64,000 nt of DNA from Elusimicrobiaceae bacterium (GCA_017475405.1 JAFVFN010000006.1:62001-126000); one strand, 5' to 3'. Numbered from the stretch's first letter, positions 24,341-34,736 are shown. Made by a program: numbers and translations. The notes: generated by a model from the sequence alone, not told the origin.

Positions 24341-27300
24341 TTATTCTTCTTGTCCAGCATTCGGATCAAATGAGGCACCGTACCCAATATTTTGATATTG
24401 GAACTGCAATTCAATTGCAATCTGATACAAAATTCCTTGAAATTGCTGCTCAGCCTGTGCCACTTGCGCGGCCTGTGCTTGTTGATTGGTTACCTGCAAA
24501 GCTTCGCAGCGTTGTGTAGCATAGGTTCGAGCGGCTTGGCGAATGCGTTGCTGTACGGCCGGGCTTACGATATCTGGCATAGCAGAATAGTCCGCTTTGA
24601 ACTGTGCAATTAACGATTCAGCTTCTTTCAAGGCACCGTCCCAAATTGCAGCCTGTAAAATTAATGTTTCCGTGTTTTGGTTAAAGCGCTCGCCCGCTTG
24701 CGTGGCTTCTTCCTGTGTTGCGCAAGCCAAGAATTCCTGCGCATAGGTTTGATAAGCACGGTGCAAGTCCTTTTTTACCTGCGGCAGTGCGGCAAAGCCT
24801 TTTGCGTACATAGCCAGCAATTGCTGCTCACTGGACTCAATTAAAGCACGTTGTTCCTGTTGCCACTGGGCAGTTGCCTTTTTATTTTCAGTAAACTGGT
24901 TATGTCGCTGTGTTAAAAGGGCCCGATTCAAATCAACGCGGTGTGCCTGATAGGCATAATCCACTTTCGTGGCATCATCCAAAAACGACCTCCCGGCTAT
25001 CCGGCTCGCCGACACAATAGGAGCGGTAATCAACATCCCTTCATTCTGAGGTTTTTGCGCCTGCATAACAGCTTCATAGGTGCCCATTGCACGCTGATCC
25101 GACAAATCAACTCCTAAATCCTGCAACAGCAGTTCATCCATCTTGGCACGCTGCGGATCAAACGTATCACCGTATTTTGCAATCTCGGCATTGGCATCTT
25201 TGAGAGCTTCGTTTTGCATCCATCCTAGAAACGGAGAAGATACTACATAATCGGCCCCATACCAGGCACCTAATACCCCCGTGGAAATACTAAACCGGTT
25301 ACGCCATAACATCTGAGGCAATAACTGTACTCCTAAAGCTGGATTCGCGCGCACAGAATTCCAAAAAGTAGCAGATGGCACATAATCGGGCAAGAAAGTT
25401 TTGCTGATTGTGTTTTGCCAATTCATCGGTCTAAAATACGCATCAAACATCTGGCGACGCAGATTTCCGGTCATTACATCAGCACCCGTAGTATAAAAAC
25501 CGGGCAGCAATTCTGGTACATTCGCAATTCCTTCAGGATCCATAATGCGGCTTGAACTACTACGCGTAAAATTAAGAGCCGTCCGCGGAGCTACATAGAA
25601 AGGCATCTTACCACTTACAATAGGTGACATGCCTTGCGGATGCATTCCCCAGCGCATATTCCACCATTTTGTGGTTGCCCCCACAGTCCCTGCTTGTTGG
25701 GCCGATTCCCCCATCGGGACCCATAAATCTACTTGATTTTTAAGCGAGGACTCTAAACCGCCAAGCAACATTTGTTCCGTCTGAGCCTGACGCAAATCCA
25801 AGATAGCCTGCCAATAAGGTTTGGTTTCATAGACCATGGCCGAGGCAGGGTCATTAACTAGACGTAATTGACTCCATGCTTGCTCAATATCTCTCATGGA
25901 ATGAAAGCCGCTAACGGGTTGTTCAAATGTAGTTTCTGCTACGGTAGTTTTAAACCCAGGTTCTAGACGAGTTACACGCATTCCCACTATATTCTGTTGC
26001 GGTTGCATTCCAACCCAACGTTTAGGGTTCCAATGCGAATATTGACCTTGCAACTGATAGGTATGATTAACCGGGCGCGCCTCAATGGTAGGAGAAACTG
26101 AACGTACGGGACCTACTTCAGTAGTACGAGCGGCAGAAACTCCTTTTACGGCTTGAGGTTCTTTTTCTACTAGCAACTCTACAAAATAACCTTGTTGGTT
26201 TTTGTTCTTATACACCCAGTTTGCAAATTTGGCCCCTTGGCGAATTTCCGCATTAAACGCAGCCACACGCTCTCCGTTGGCAGCTACCCGGAAAGCACGC
26301 CCTGCCTTGGGGAGTGCCGCCACGGCTCCGCGCGTTAAACGAAATGCCGTTCCCACAAATGCGAATAATTCTCCGCCGTACACCCAAAATATAGCCTCTG
26401 CCGTAAATACAAAGAAAGCCGTTCGATATTCGTCATTTTTCTTGGTACGATTGGGTTCGTTTTTCAGTGTAATATGACACTGGGTACTTGGATAATTAGC
26501 ACGAGCCTGTGTACTGGCCGGTTTATCTGCATCCTCAAAAAACGCCGTATGAATATCATAAAACCCGTCATAAATATAAGCCAATTTATCAGCCAAAGCC
26601 TGCATTTGTTGCGAATCCAATCCGTAACTTTGCATACCGTAAGTAGACTGGTTGGTTAACGGACAATACAACTCAGCTACACGGGCCGCAAACAAACGAC
26701 GCAGGTTTTCATCGGGTTTATTTAAATTAAGCGGTGCAAAGACAGCAAACGCCGGTTGCGTATTTTGCGTATTAAACGAGTCCTGATTAAACGGACGGAA
26801 TAACAATCCTGCCGCTTCTAAGGCAAAAATACGGGTAGGAAGTGAATATTTTTCCGGATCGGAAAAATCCGTTAATAAAGACAATACCTTTTGAGTCTTC
26901 GCTTCACTCATCGCAGCATACCGTGTATTTTCAAAAACGGTTGTAAAAATCGCGTTTAAAATCGGAGAATAATCTCTGTTAAAATCACCAGCCTTCACTT
27001 TACCGTGCAAATCATGTTTGACCCCTTCATCAAAGATACTCACAATATCTTTTACGACTTCCGGCTTATATTCCAGTGCATAGGCCGTTGCGTATTCGGC
27101 CAATGCTTGTAAATAGCGATATTCATAGGACCCTTGATCCGGCTTGTCATTTTTGGCCTGCCTTAATTCCGACATAAACAGATTCATAAAAGCTGCCAAA
27201 TTCCCATGTTCCGCTACGGTCTGGGCTGCTTTTCTTTTGGCAGTTGCTTGCGCTTGTCTCTTTTGACTCTCTGTTTGCTGAGGTGCACGTAAAGTTCTGC

Positions 27301-28156
27301 GATCCCCCTCTAAAGAAACCAACAAATTAGGTCTTTGAGATGCCATCATTTGGCGACTTAACATTTCGGTCTGATAAGCATCGGCAGGATCTTCCAGTCC
27401 CTTGGTTTGATAAAATTGATGGATCTTAAACAAAGTCATACGCAGCGTGCCCATAGCCATCGCGTGTTCAATAGAATTACTACCATACGTCGGCTGCAGG
27501 GCCGCGCGGGATAACGATACAGGAGTTTTAGCTGTGTTAGCCGTATAAGAAGGAGCCTCAAAGCCTAACAAAGCCATACGCCATAACAACCGAGCTTCTA
27601 TTTGCGGCAAAACTTTTTGCAATTCACTTGAATCATACTGTGAAGCGTCTAGTTGAATCGCCTCACTCACAGTATTTCCGATGATTTCCGCGGCATAGGC
27701 AATCGTCGTTAAATCATTATTTTCTATGGCCGGATCCATTGGATCGGCATACTCAATGAGTTCTTCAAACGAAATCTCGTTATTTTCCACTTTTCGTAAA
27801 AAAGTTTTTGCAGGGGAAAGAAGCTTTCGTTGTAGCGGTGCCACGCGCGGAGCCACATAGGTAGAACTAGCCACTGCCGTATAAGAAGGATTTAAAGCAG
27901 CCTGGTTGCGTTGCTGGGCAGCCAACGAATCTGCCTGCGCAAAGCGTTCCTGATGCGCCTGACGCGCCGCGGCATCGGCTTTGGCAAACAGTGCCGCCGG
28001 AGAATTATCCTCCTGGGCCTTTTGAACTTGTTGATTAACGCGCGTATCCAACGACCGAGCGTTGGAACGACTAGTCGTCTGTCCCCACCCGGCCGAGGGA
28101 ACACAACAATTCACTAAAAATGTAAACGCCAATACGCGACAAAAGAATGTATGCAT
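24341..28156 (-). CDS. Very large secreted protein of unknown function
   Basis: I do not recognise this 1271-residue protein. It has a signal peptide (residues 1 to about 26, with hydrophobic VLAFTFLVNCCVP and a likely cut after GWGQ). The N-terminal half is helical and rich in Ala, Gln and Leu. Around 590-640 a hydrophobic stretch, FVFTAEAIFWVYGGELFAFVGTAF, could be a TM pair or amphipathic region. The C-terminal 300 residues are Gln- and Ala-rich coiled coil (for example QAQAAQVAQAEQQFQGILYQ). There is one AGGAG 6 nt before the ATG. It is flanked by a terminator and a promoter-sized gap and is probably monocistronic. Signal and size suggest a periplasmic or surface protein, possibly lineage-specific. 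Confidence 0.8.
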   Translation of the reverse strand: MHTFFCRVLAFTFLVNCCVPSAGWGQTTSRSNARSLDTRVNQQVQKAQEDNSPAALFAKADAAARQAHQERFAQADSLAAQQRNQAALNPSYTAVASSTYVAPRVAPLQRKLLSPAKTFLRKVENNEISFEELIEYADPMDPAIENNDLTTIAYAAEIIGNTVSEAIQLDASQYDSSELQKVLPQIEARLLWRMALLGFEAPSYTANTAKTPVSLSRAALQPTYGSNSIEHAMAMGTLRMTLFKIHQFYQTKGLEDPADAYQTEMLSRQMMASQRPNLLVSLEGDRRTLRAPQQTESQKRQAQATAKRKAAQTVAEHGNLAAFMNLFMSELRQAKNDKPDQGSYEYRYLQALAEYATAYALEYKPEVVKDIVSIFDEGVKHDLHGKVKAGDFNRDYSPILNAIFTTVFENTRYAAMSEAKTQKVLSLLTDFSDPEKYSLPTRIFALEAAGLLFRPFNQDSFNTQNTQPAFAVFAPLNLNKPDENLRRLFAARVAELYCPLTNQSTYGMQSYGLDSQQMQALADKLAYIYDGFYDIHTAFFEDADKPASTQARANYPSTQCHITLKNEPNRTKKNDEYRTAFFVFTAEAIFWVYGGELFAFVGTAFRLTRGAVAALPKAGRAFRVAANGERVAAFNAEIRQGAKFANWVYKNKNQQGYFVELLVEKEPQAVKGVSAARTTEVGPVRSVSPTIEARPVNHTYQLQGQYSHWNPKRWVGMQPQQNIVGMRVTRLEPGFKTTVAETTFEQPVSGFHSMRDIEQAWSQLRLVNDPASAMVYETKPYWQAILDLRQAQTEQMLLGGLESSLKNQVDLWVPMGESAQQAGTVGATTKWWNMRWGMHPQGMSPIVSGKMPFYVAPRTALNFTRSSSSRIMDPEGIANVPELLPGFYTTGADVMTGNLRRQMFDAYFRPMNWQNTISKTFLPDYVPSATFWNSVRANPALGVQLLPQMLWRNRFSISTGVLGAWYGADYVVSSPFLGWMQNEALKDANAEIAKYGDTFDPQRAKMDELLLQDLGVDLSDQRAMGTYEAVMQAQKPQNEGMLITAPIVSASRIAGRSFLDDATKVDYAYQAHRVDLNRALLTQRHNQFTENKKATAQWQQEQRALIESSEQQLLAMYAKGFAALPQVKKDLHRAYQTYAQEFLACATQEEATQAGERFNQNTETLILQAAIWDGALKEAESLIAQFKADYSAMPDIVSPAVQQRIRQAARTYATQRCEALQVTNQQAQAAQVAQAEQQFQGILYQIAIELQFQYQNIGYGASFDPNAGQEE

Positions 28157-28220
28157 AAAAGTCTCCTATGCGTTATATATCTTAAGTATAAACGGAAAGT
28201 TTTTGTTTTTCAAGGATAGA

Positions 28221-28252
28221 TGGGCCTACACTCCGAGGGACTAAAAGGCCCA
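28221..28252 (-). terminator. Weak hairpin downstream of pcrA
   Basis: TGGGCCT / AGGCCCA (28221-28227 with 28246-28252) lies 20 nt after the helicase stop on the minus strand. The following T-run is poor, so termination may be weak. Confidence 0.35.
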
Positions 28253-28272
28253 AATTATACTAAGAAATTCTC

Positions 28273-30741
28273 CTATAAAATTTCCAAGGGAGCAAATTTA
28301 AGCATAAATGTTCGACGTGTTCCATTACCAAAGAGTACGGTAATTTTTTTACTCTCATCCTCTCCCACTACCTGTACAATCTTGCCCTGCCCAAATACGC
28401 CGTGTTTAACCAGTCCCCCAACAGCAATACCATCTTTATCTTTGGGCCCGGGTTTGGCAGGCACTTTGATTTCGGGTTCCTGAATAAAACCAGGTACCCG
28501 GCGCGGATCTGCCAAACGAGGGACAGATGTTTTAGGTTTGGCATACAAAGACCCTACAGACGGAATATCATCAAATGCCGGGAAATCGTTGTCATCATTG
28601 GGTTCGATTTCATATCCGTCCTCATCATAGTGCTTTTGAAAACGACTCTTGGAAGCATATCCTCCAAACCCGCCATAACTGCTGCCAGACGAATACCCTT
28701 CGGAAAACTGACGTTTTCGTTGATTAAACCGTTCGTAGTTACCTCCGGCGTAGGAACTGTCTGCCCCCCAGGCAAACCGGGGACGGGACTGTTGCAGTTC
28801 TTCCTCCGTTACCAGCCCGCTTTCAAATAAGAACCGGGAAGGCGGATTTTCCTGCACCTGTCCGAACTTACGCCGTCGTTGCGCATACGTTAAAAAGAGC
28901 TTTTCCTTGGCCCGGGTCATAGCTACATAGCACAGCCGACGTTCTTCTTCCGTATCATCTTCGTTGTCACATCCGATCGGGAACAAATTTTCCTCCAATC
29001 CCGTTACAAAGACATTGTTAAATTCAAGTCCTTTGGCCAAATGTACGGTCATCAATGTAACAGAACCGCTCTCACCGGCCTGAGTTTCATCTTCTCCGGA
29101 TGCCAAAGACACTTCCTGCAAAAAGTCGGCCACGCCGGGTTGTTTTTCTCCGCGTTCGCAACGTTCTTCGTATTCTTTGACAGCACTGATGAGCGAGCTT
29201 AAGTTCTCCAGTCGACTCTGTGCATCCGGGTCTTTTTCTATTTCCGCTTTTACGGCTTCTAAATAACCGGATTCATTCAAAATTTTATTAAATATATCCG
29301 TAGGGGCCGTCAATATATCTCGGCGCCAACTTTCAAACAATGCTGATAATCTAACTGCTGATTTCACGGCCGCGCTGCTCAGGCCCGGCACATAAGCCGC
29401 CTTACCCAGGGCATCATATAAGCTCATGTGGTTTTCATCGGCATACGCAAGCAGTCGGTCCTGTGCCACTTTACCAAGGCCGCGCGTAGGCGTATTAATA
29501 ATACGCAGAAAACTCACGTTATCGGCTGGGTTGACCAATAAACGCGCATAGCATATAATATCCTTGATTTCTTTACGGTCATAGAAGCGTACGGTACCAA
29601 TCAGCCGATACGGGATTTGGTATTTTCTAAAATAATCTTCAAAAGAACGGCTCTGGGCATTGGTTCGATAAAAAACCGCCATATCTTTGAGTTCGGCTCC
29701 ATTTTCTTCTACCAACTCCTGGATTTGCTGACTGACCCATTTAGCCTCGTCCCCTTCCGTCATGCATTGCCGCACAACAATTGGCTCTCCGGCATCTTTA
29801 TCGGTAAACAGGTTTTTGTCCTTGCGTTTTTTGTTCTTGGTAATCAGTCGATTGGACGCCTCCAAAATAGCTTTGGTGGAGCGGTAATTTTGCTCCAGGG
29901 TAATTACTTTGGCGTCCCTAAAATCTTTTTCAAAATCCAAAATGTTGCGGATATTGGCTCCGCGCCAAGAATAAATACTCTGATCAGGATCCCCGACCAC
30001 GCACAATTTACGGGTCTTGGCTGTTAAGTATTTTGTGATCATGTACTGCGTGCGGTTGGTATCCTGATACTCATCCACAAGCACATATTGGAAAAAATCC
30101 TGATAATATTCACGAATATCCGCATGATCACGTAGCAAAACCACTGTTTTAACTAGCAGATCCCCAAAGTCCAATGCACCGGCTTCTTTGAGTTTTTGCT
30201 CATATCGGCGGTAGATTTCCGCAGCCCGGATTTTACTGTCCAGTCCTGATGCCGTTGCACTTTGCATGAGTCCATCCGGAGTTACCATATCATCCTTGGC
30301 CCGGGAAATAATCCCTACAATTTGGTTTACTTCTTTCTTGGGTTCTTTGACTCCCATTTGTTCCAACAGCATCGTTACTACTTTTTTCTGATCGCTGTCA
30401 TCGTAAATGGCAAAATCCTTGGTCAAACCCAGTTTTTCGGCATTTTGGCGTAAAATACGCACTCCGAAGGAGTGGAACGTATGGATCCATACCCGACGGC
30501 CGGCACCGGGAACAAGAGCTTCTACACGCTCGCGCATTTCACCGGCCGCTTTATTGGTAAACGTGACCGCCAAAATACGCGCCGGATGATATCCGTCTGC
30601 AATTAATTTGGCTATTTTAGTGGTCAGGGTTTTGGTCTTACCGGTTCCTGCACCGGCTACAATCAGACACGGACCGCCGTCATATAAGGCGGCTTCTTTT
30701 TGTTGCGGATTTAATGAGTTAATAGTTTCTTCTATAGTCAT
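28273..30741 (-). CDS. pcrA: ATP-dependent DNA helicase UvrD/PcrA
   Basis: The 822-residue SF1A helicase has the Q motif LNPQQKEAALYD, Walker A VAGAGTGKTKTL (about 29-40), motif II VLVDEYQDTN, motif III GDPDQSIYSWRGAN, and motifs V/VI with VTLMTVHLAKGLEF and CYVAMTRAKEKL. The C-terminal region is Gly-, Ser- and Tyr-rich (GYSSGSSYGGFGG) and ends in a Tudor-like fold (GGLVKHGVFGQGKIVQVVGE) as in PcrA. It unwinds DNA with 3'-5' polarity in repair and replication restart. It is the last gene of the ychF-rlmD-RDD-pcrA operon, starting 3 nt after the RDD stop. Confidence 0.95.
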   Translation of the reverse strand: MTIEETINSLNPQQKEAALYDGGPCLIVAGAGTGKTKTLTTKIAKLIADGYHPARILAVTFTNKAAGEMRERVEALVPGAGRRVWIHTFHSFGVRILRQNAEKLGLTKDFAIYDDSDQKKVVTMLLEQMGVKEPKKEVNQIVGIISRAKDDMVTPDGLMQSATASGLDSKIRAAEIYRRYEQKLKEAGALDFGDLLVKTVVLLRDHADIREYYQDFFQYVLVDEYQDTNRTQYMITKYLTAKTRKLCVVGDPDQSIYSWRGANIRNILDFEKDFRDAKVITLEQNYRSTKAILEASNRLITKNKKRKDKNLFTDKDAGEPIVVRQCMTEGDEAKWVSQQIQELVEENGAELKDMAVFYRTNAQSRSFEDYFRKYQIPYRLIGTVRFYDRKEIKDIICYARLLVNPADNVSFLRIINTPTRGLGKVAQDRLLAYADENHMSLYDALGKAAYVPGLSSAAVKSAVRLSALFESWRRDILTAPTDIFNKILNESGYLEAVKAEIEKDPDAQSRLENLSSLISAVKEYEERCERGEKQPGVADFLQEVSLASGEDETQAGESGSVTLMTVHLAKGLEFNNVFVTGLEENLFPIGCDNEDDTEEERRLCYVAMTRAKEKLFLTYAQRRRKFGQVQENPPSRFLFESGLVTEEELQQSRPRFAWGADSSYAGGNYERFNQRKRQFSEGYSSGSSYGGFGGYASKSRFQKHYDEDGYEIEPNDDNDFPAFDDIPSVGSLYAKPKTSVPRLADPRRVPGFIQEPEIKVPAKPGPKDKDGIAVGGLVKHGVFGQGKIVQVVGEDESKKITVLFGNGTRRTFMLKFAPLEIL

Positions 30742-30744
30742 AAG

Positions 30745-31032
30745 TTATTTATTTTGGGCTGGATCTTGCTGCACAACTTGCATACCCATTAGTCTTTTAC
30801 CGAGGGTCTTACCCCATACACTTTCACAAATGGAAAAATATAATAAAACAGAACTTATAAAAGTCCCAACACCTACAACAATAATCCAATTGCCTCCGCT
30901 ACGCAACATGACTATGTAACCTAACGCCAATACCCACATCACTAAATACTCAAGGACCACCCCTATAACACTAATGAACAAAAAATCAACAATATAGGCA
31001 CCTAGTAGTCGCCAAAAACCGGGGCTTTTCAT
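30745..31032 (-). CDS. RDD family membrane protein (short)
   Basis: The 95-residue protein has FWRLLGAYIVDFLFISVIGVVLEYLV (TM1), YIVMLRSGGNWIIVVGVGTFISSVLLYFSI (TM2) and the C-terminal WGKTLGKRLMGMQVV, which is the RDD family ending. RDD proteins are small membrane proteins, some linked to Na+ efflux. It is shorter than many RDD proteins (about 130-170). It lies in the operon between rlmD and pcrA. Confidence 0.78.
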   Translation of the reverse strand: MKSPGFWRLLGAYIVDFLFISVIGVVLEYLVMWVLALGYIVMLRSGGNWIIVVGVGTFISSVLLYFSICESVWGKTLGKRLMGMQVVQQDPAQNK

Positions 31033-31040
31033 AAAATCTC

Positions 31041-32276
31041 CTATTTTAATTTCAGTTGTACAAATGTCTCAATATGCTCACTATGCGGGAAAAAATCAAA
31101 CGCTTCTACATGTAAAATTTCATAGTATTGCGTTAAGATTTTAAGATCATTGGCCAACGTAACCGGATTGCAGGAAATATACAATACGTTTTCTACACCG
31201 CTTTGTGCTACCGCTTTGGCAGCCCGCGGGTGCATCCCGCCGCGAGGCGGATCTAAGATAATTAGTGCATCTTTACGCTCAATTGGTTGCTCACGTACAA
31301 AATCTTCTACGCGTGAGCAAAAAAACTGCACAGTGGTTACATCGTTTAGTTTGGCGTTTTCAATACCGTTATAAATGGCTGGCGCGACGGACTCCACGCA
31401 AATACTTTTCTCACACAGATCCGCACAAGACAGAGAAAAACTCCCCGCCCCACCGTATAAGTCATAAATGCGTTTGGGTGCTAACTGTTTGACCACTCTA
31501 CGTACCCGGGAATACATCTTTTGTGCTGTTTTGGTATTGGTCTGGAAAAACGATTGCGGAGAAAGTTTAAAAATGACTGTCCGTTCAGTTTGTCCCTGTT
31601 CGTTTGTCAGAATAATCTTTTCAAAAATATGGTCTTTACCTTTAAGAACTCGCAGGCTCTCGGGTTCTGCCGTATCGGCCAGTCCGTTATTCACAGCTGC
31701 CATAATGTTCGCCTGTGGTAACACCGACTCTACGGCTGCTATAAATGTTTTTTCATTAAAATCATCGGTCACAAACAGCACGACAATTTCTTCACCGGTA
31801 TTTTTCCCCTCCCGTACCATCAGGTGGCGTAAAATCCCGGTATGTTTGCGTTGATCATAGTATGGAAGATTCTCGTTAGCGGCCCACGTCCGAATAGCCG
31901 ATACTAGCGGGACCAACTTCTCATTAAATAACAGGCATTCTTCTAAATCTACCGCTCGGTCCCAACGACCTTTTAATTTAAATCCGAGTGTTTGTTCAAA
32001 CTCTAACGGACGGGTCTTATTGGCAGGATCTTTTTTATCGTAATTCTCGCGCCATTTGACCTGATGACAAAATCCGAGTTCCACTTTATTGCGAAAATAC
32101 ACCGGATCCTCAGTCACGGTAACCGGGATCTCCTGTTGCCAAAAATCTTTTAAGGTTTCCTGCAACTTAGCCTGTTTTTTGGCCACCTGCTTTTCATAAG
32201 GCAAGTTAAGTAACGAACACCCGCCGCAATTCCCAAAATGTTTACAATTAAGCATTGATTTTAAACAGGCAAACAT
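31041..32276 (-). CDS. rlmD: 23S rRNA (uracil-5-)-methyltransferase, RumA/RlmD family
   Basis: The 411-residue protein has a [4Fe-4S] motif CKHFGNCGGC near the N-terminus, the methyltransferase core YDLYGGAGSFSLSCADLC, LDPPRGGMHPRAAKAV and the catalytic Cys in YISCNPVTLANDL. It methylates a specific uridine in rRNA (U1939-type) using SAM. The start is uncertain: the ATG at 32276 has AGGA 5 nt upstream but overlaps ychF by 29 nt; the ATG at 32255 gives [10 protein letters not shown] with no ribosome site. RlmD versus TrmFO-like RlmC specificity cannot be settled by eye. Confidence 0.85.
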   Translation of the reverse strand: MFACLKSMLNCKHFGNCGGCSLLNLPYEKQVAKKQAKLQETLKDFWQQEIPVTVTEDPVYFRNKVELGFCHQVKWRENYDKKDPANKTRPLEFEQTLGFKLKGRWDRAVDLEECLLFNEKLVPLVSAIRTWAANENLPYYDQRKHTGILRHLMVREGKNTGEEIVVLFVTDDFNEKTFIAAVESVLPQANIMAAVNNGLADTAEPESLRVLKGKDHIFEKIILTNEQGQTERTVIFKLSPQSFFQTNTKTAQKMYSRVRRVVKQLAPKRIYDLYGGAGSFSLSCADLCEKSICVESVAPAIYNGIENAKLNDVTTVQFFCSRVEDFVREQPIERKDALIILDPPRGGMHPRAAKAVAQSGVENVLYISCNPVTLANDLKILTQYYEILHVEAFDFFPHSEHIETFVQLKLK

Positions 32277-33321
32277 CGCCGTCCTTTACAATATATTCTT
32301 TGCCTTCGGAACGAATTAAACCGTGCTCCCGTAAAGCCTTCTCGGAACCGTATTTTTCCAAGTCGTCAAAGGTATATACGTCTGCCCGGATAAACCCTTT
32401 TTCAAAATCGCTGTGGATTTTACCCGCTGCCTGCGGCGCCGTACAACCTACGGGGATTAACCAACTGCGCACCTCCACTTCCTCTCCAGCCGTAAAATAA
32501 GTACAGAGGTTTAGTAATTTCATCCCTTCCCGTACAATTTTCTCAAGTCCTGTATAATCGCTGCCCGTTTCTGCCAAGAATGCTTTCTTTTCTTCTTCGC
32601 TAAACTCGGCAATATCAGCTTCAAACTTTACAGACAGCTCTACAAATCCGGATCCATTTTCTTTGGCATATGCCGCTACTTTGGCTGCATTGGCTTCGTT
32701 GCGTACTTCGGAATTATTTCCTACATAGAGTACCGGTTTGGAAGTTAAAAATTGGTATTCCTTAAGCTCTTCCGGCTCCAATCCCAGCGAAGAAACAGGC
32801 TTGCCGTTTTCAAGAGCGGCTTTGATTTCTTTCATGCGCTCCCAGGCGGCTACAGCATCTTTCTTACCGGATTTGGCGTTGGAGGCCAAACGGTCACAAA
32901 TTTTAGTAGCACTTTCCAGATCTGCCAACATAAGTTCTGTATTGATTACCTCAATATCGCGCAACGGATCTACAGAGTTCATCACATGGGTCACGTTTTC
33001 ATCTTCAAATAAACGCACTACGTGGATAATGGCATCTACTTCCCGAATATTGGCTAAAAATTTATTGCCGAGACCTTCTCCCTGACTGGCCCCTTTTACA
33101 ATACCTGCGATATCTACAAATTTGATGAACGCGGCGGTTTTCTTGGGCGGTTTGAACATTTCAAATAATTTATCCAATCGTTTATCGGGGATAGCGACAA
33201 TCCCCACATTGGGCTCAATAGTACAAAACGGGTAATTACTGGCCTCTGCTCCGGCACAAGTAAGGGCATTAAACAGGGTGGATTTACCCACATTGGGCAA
33301 TCCGACAATACCAATTTCCAT
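32248..33321 (-). CDS. ychF: Redox-regulated ATPase YchF
   Basis: The 357-residue Obg-family protein has the G1 motif [15 protein letters not shown] (7-21), G3 [24 protein letters not shown] and a C-terminal TGS domain ([17 protein letters not shown]). YchF prefers ATP and binds ribosomes. The product is normal length. AGGAG lies 8 nt before the ATG. It is the first gene of a four-gene operon, and a hairpin in the leader may affect expression. Confidence 0.95.
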   Translation of the reverse strand: MEIGIVGLPNVGKSTLFNALTCAGAEASNYPFCTIEPNVGIVAIPDKRLDKLFEMFKPPKKTAAFIKFVDIAGIVKGASQGEGLGNKFLANIREVDAIIHVVRLFEDENVTHVMNSVDPLRDIEVINTELMLADLESATKICDRLASNAKSGKKDAVAAWERMKEIKAALENGKPVSSLGLEPEELKEYQFLTSKPVLYVGNNSEVRNEANAAKVAAYAKENGSGFVELSVKFEADIAEFSEEEKKAFLAETGSDYTGLEKIVREGMKLLNLCTYFTAGEEVEVRSWLIPVGCTAPQAAGKIHSDFEKGFIRADVYTFDDLEKYGSEKALREHGLIRSEGKEYIVKDGDVCLFKINA

Positions 33322-33340
33322 AGTATGATACTCCTAAATA

Positions 33341-33379
33341 CAAAATGCTAAACGTCTATATGGACATTTTAGCATTTTG
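33341..33379. repeat. 12-bp inverted repeat in the ychF leader
   Basis: CAAAATGCTAAA (33341-33352) and TTTAGCATTTTG (33368-33379) are perfect complements around a 15-nt loop that itself has GTC/GAC complementarity. There is no T-run on the ychF-strand side, so it is not an intrinsic terminator; a leader hairpin or operator is possible. The rest of 33380-33564 shows only an AT-rich region before the tRNA. Confidence 0.5.
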
Positions 33380-33564
33380 AAAGGATAGGTGCAGAATACA
33401 TTTAAAATATACCCAAATCTATTGTTGTTCTGGTATTTTGCTTGAAGACAAAGGTTATTCCTACGCAAAAAACAGCAAGAATCCAAAGTTTTTATAGTTT
33501 TAATACAGAAACTCTTTTCAAATTTTCTGTTCGTATGCAAAATATGCTAAAATAATAATAAGAT

Positions 33565-33638
33565 GTCCCGTTCGTCTAGTGGCCTAGGACGCCGCCCTCT
33601 CAAGGCGGAGATCACGAGTTCGAATCTCGTACGGGACG
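33565..33638 (+). tRNA. tRNA-Glu (CTC)
   Basis: Acceptor GTCCCGT pairs with ACGGGAC; the anticodon stem CCGCC / GGCGG encloses the loop CTCTCAA with anticodon CTC; the T arm ACGAG-TTCGAAT-CTCGT is standard. No CCA is encoded. T-run TTTTTT follows directly and could serve as a terminator. Confidence 0.97.
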
Positions 33639-33665
33639 TTTTTTAATGCATTTTTCGGGGGATAT

Positions 33666-34724
33666 ATGGAACTTTCCACGTTGCAAACTGTATTACTTTC
33701 TGCTTTAATCGTAGCTGTTCTCGTTTTACCGCTAACGGTACATAAAATAGAAGAAAACCTGGAAGCGTTTTTATTTTTATGCGGAGCCTTTGCAGTTACC
33801 GTATCGCATGTATGGAGCGGGCATTTAGTTGCTACGGCCCTCAAAGACCCTATCAAAATTACCTTGGCCGTACTGATTGCCGGGTTATTATTTCGTAAAT
33901 TCAATACTCACTTACAACACCTGACCCAAAAAGCAGTCAAGGCTATCGGCCTGCGATGGACCCTGTTTTTAATTGTAGTTATTTTGGGACTTACTTCCAG
34001 CATTATTACGGCTATCATTGCCGCATTAGTGTTGGCTGAAATCGCTGTCATGTTGCCGTTGGAACGCGCAGGACGTATTAAACTGGTTACTTTTTCCTGC
34101 TATGCCATCGGGATGGGAGCCGTATTAACCTCTATTGGAGAACCTTTGGGAACAGTCGTTATCTCCAAGCTGTCCGGTGAACCGCATAATGCAGGTTTTT
34201 TTTATTTAATTCAACACTTGGGCTGGTTCGTATTGGGCGGCGTTCTTTTCATGGCCGGGATGGCCAGTTCTATCCGTGAAAGCGTGGTCAAACACGCTCC
34301 TGGCGCCAAAGCAGCCGCAACCGGCAGCGACAGCACCCTTAAGGGGATTGCCGTACGGGCCGGGAAAGTATACCTGTTTGTCATGGCACTTACTTTCTTG
34401 GGAGACGGGTTAAAACCCCTCGCATTAAAAACGATTACCCACTTAAGCGCCTCTTGGCTCTATTGGATCAATATGCTCTCGGCCGTATTAGACAATGCCA
34501 CCTTGGCAGCCATTGAAGTGACCCCGGCTATCAGTGACCGCACTTTAACATTCCTGCTAATGAGCTTGGTAATCTCCGGAGGTATGCTGATCCCGGGCAA
34601 TATCCCCAATATTATTTGTGCTTCCAAATTGGGTATTAAAAGCAAAGAATGGGTCAAAGCAGCCTTTGGACTGGGACTGGCCCTGATGATTGCCTACTTT
34701 GTAATTTTAACGGCAGTCTTATAA
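33666..34724 (+). CDS. DUF1646 family membrane transporter
   Basis: The 352-residue, very hydrophobic protein has about ten TMs. MLPLERAGRIKLVTFSCYAIGMGAVLTSIGEPLGTVV and GGMLIPGNIPNIICASKLGI are features of DUF1646, a family of putative cation (Na+/H+-type) antiporters related to the ion-transporter superfamily. The substrate is not shown by the sequence. GGGGG lies 6 nt before the ATG. It is monocistronic with a good terminator. Confidence 0.8.
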   Translation: MELSTLQTVLLSALIVAVLVLPLTVHKIEENLEAFLFLCGAFAVTVSHVWSGHLVATALKDPIKITLAVLIAGLLFRKFNTHLQHLTQKAVKAIGLRWTLFLIVVILGLTSSIITAIIAALVLAEIAVMLPLERAGRIKLVTFSCYAIGMGAVLTSIGEPLGTVVISKLSGEPHNAGFFYLIQHLGWFVLGGVLFMAGMASSIRESVVKHAPGAKAAATGSDSTLKGIAVRAGKVYLFVMALTFLGDGLKPLALKTITHLSASWLYWINMLSAVLDNATLAAIEVTPAISDRTLTFLLMSLVISGGMLIPGNIPNIICASKLGIKSKEWVKAAFGLGLALMIAYFVILTAVL

Positions 34725-34736
34725 CTTAAATTTTAC

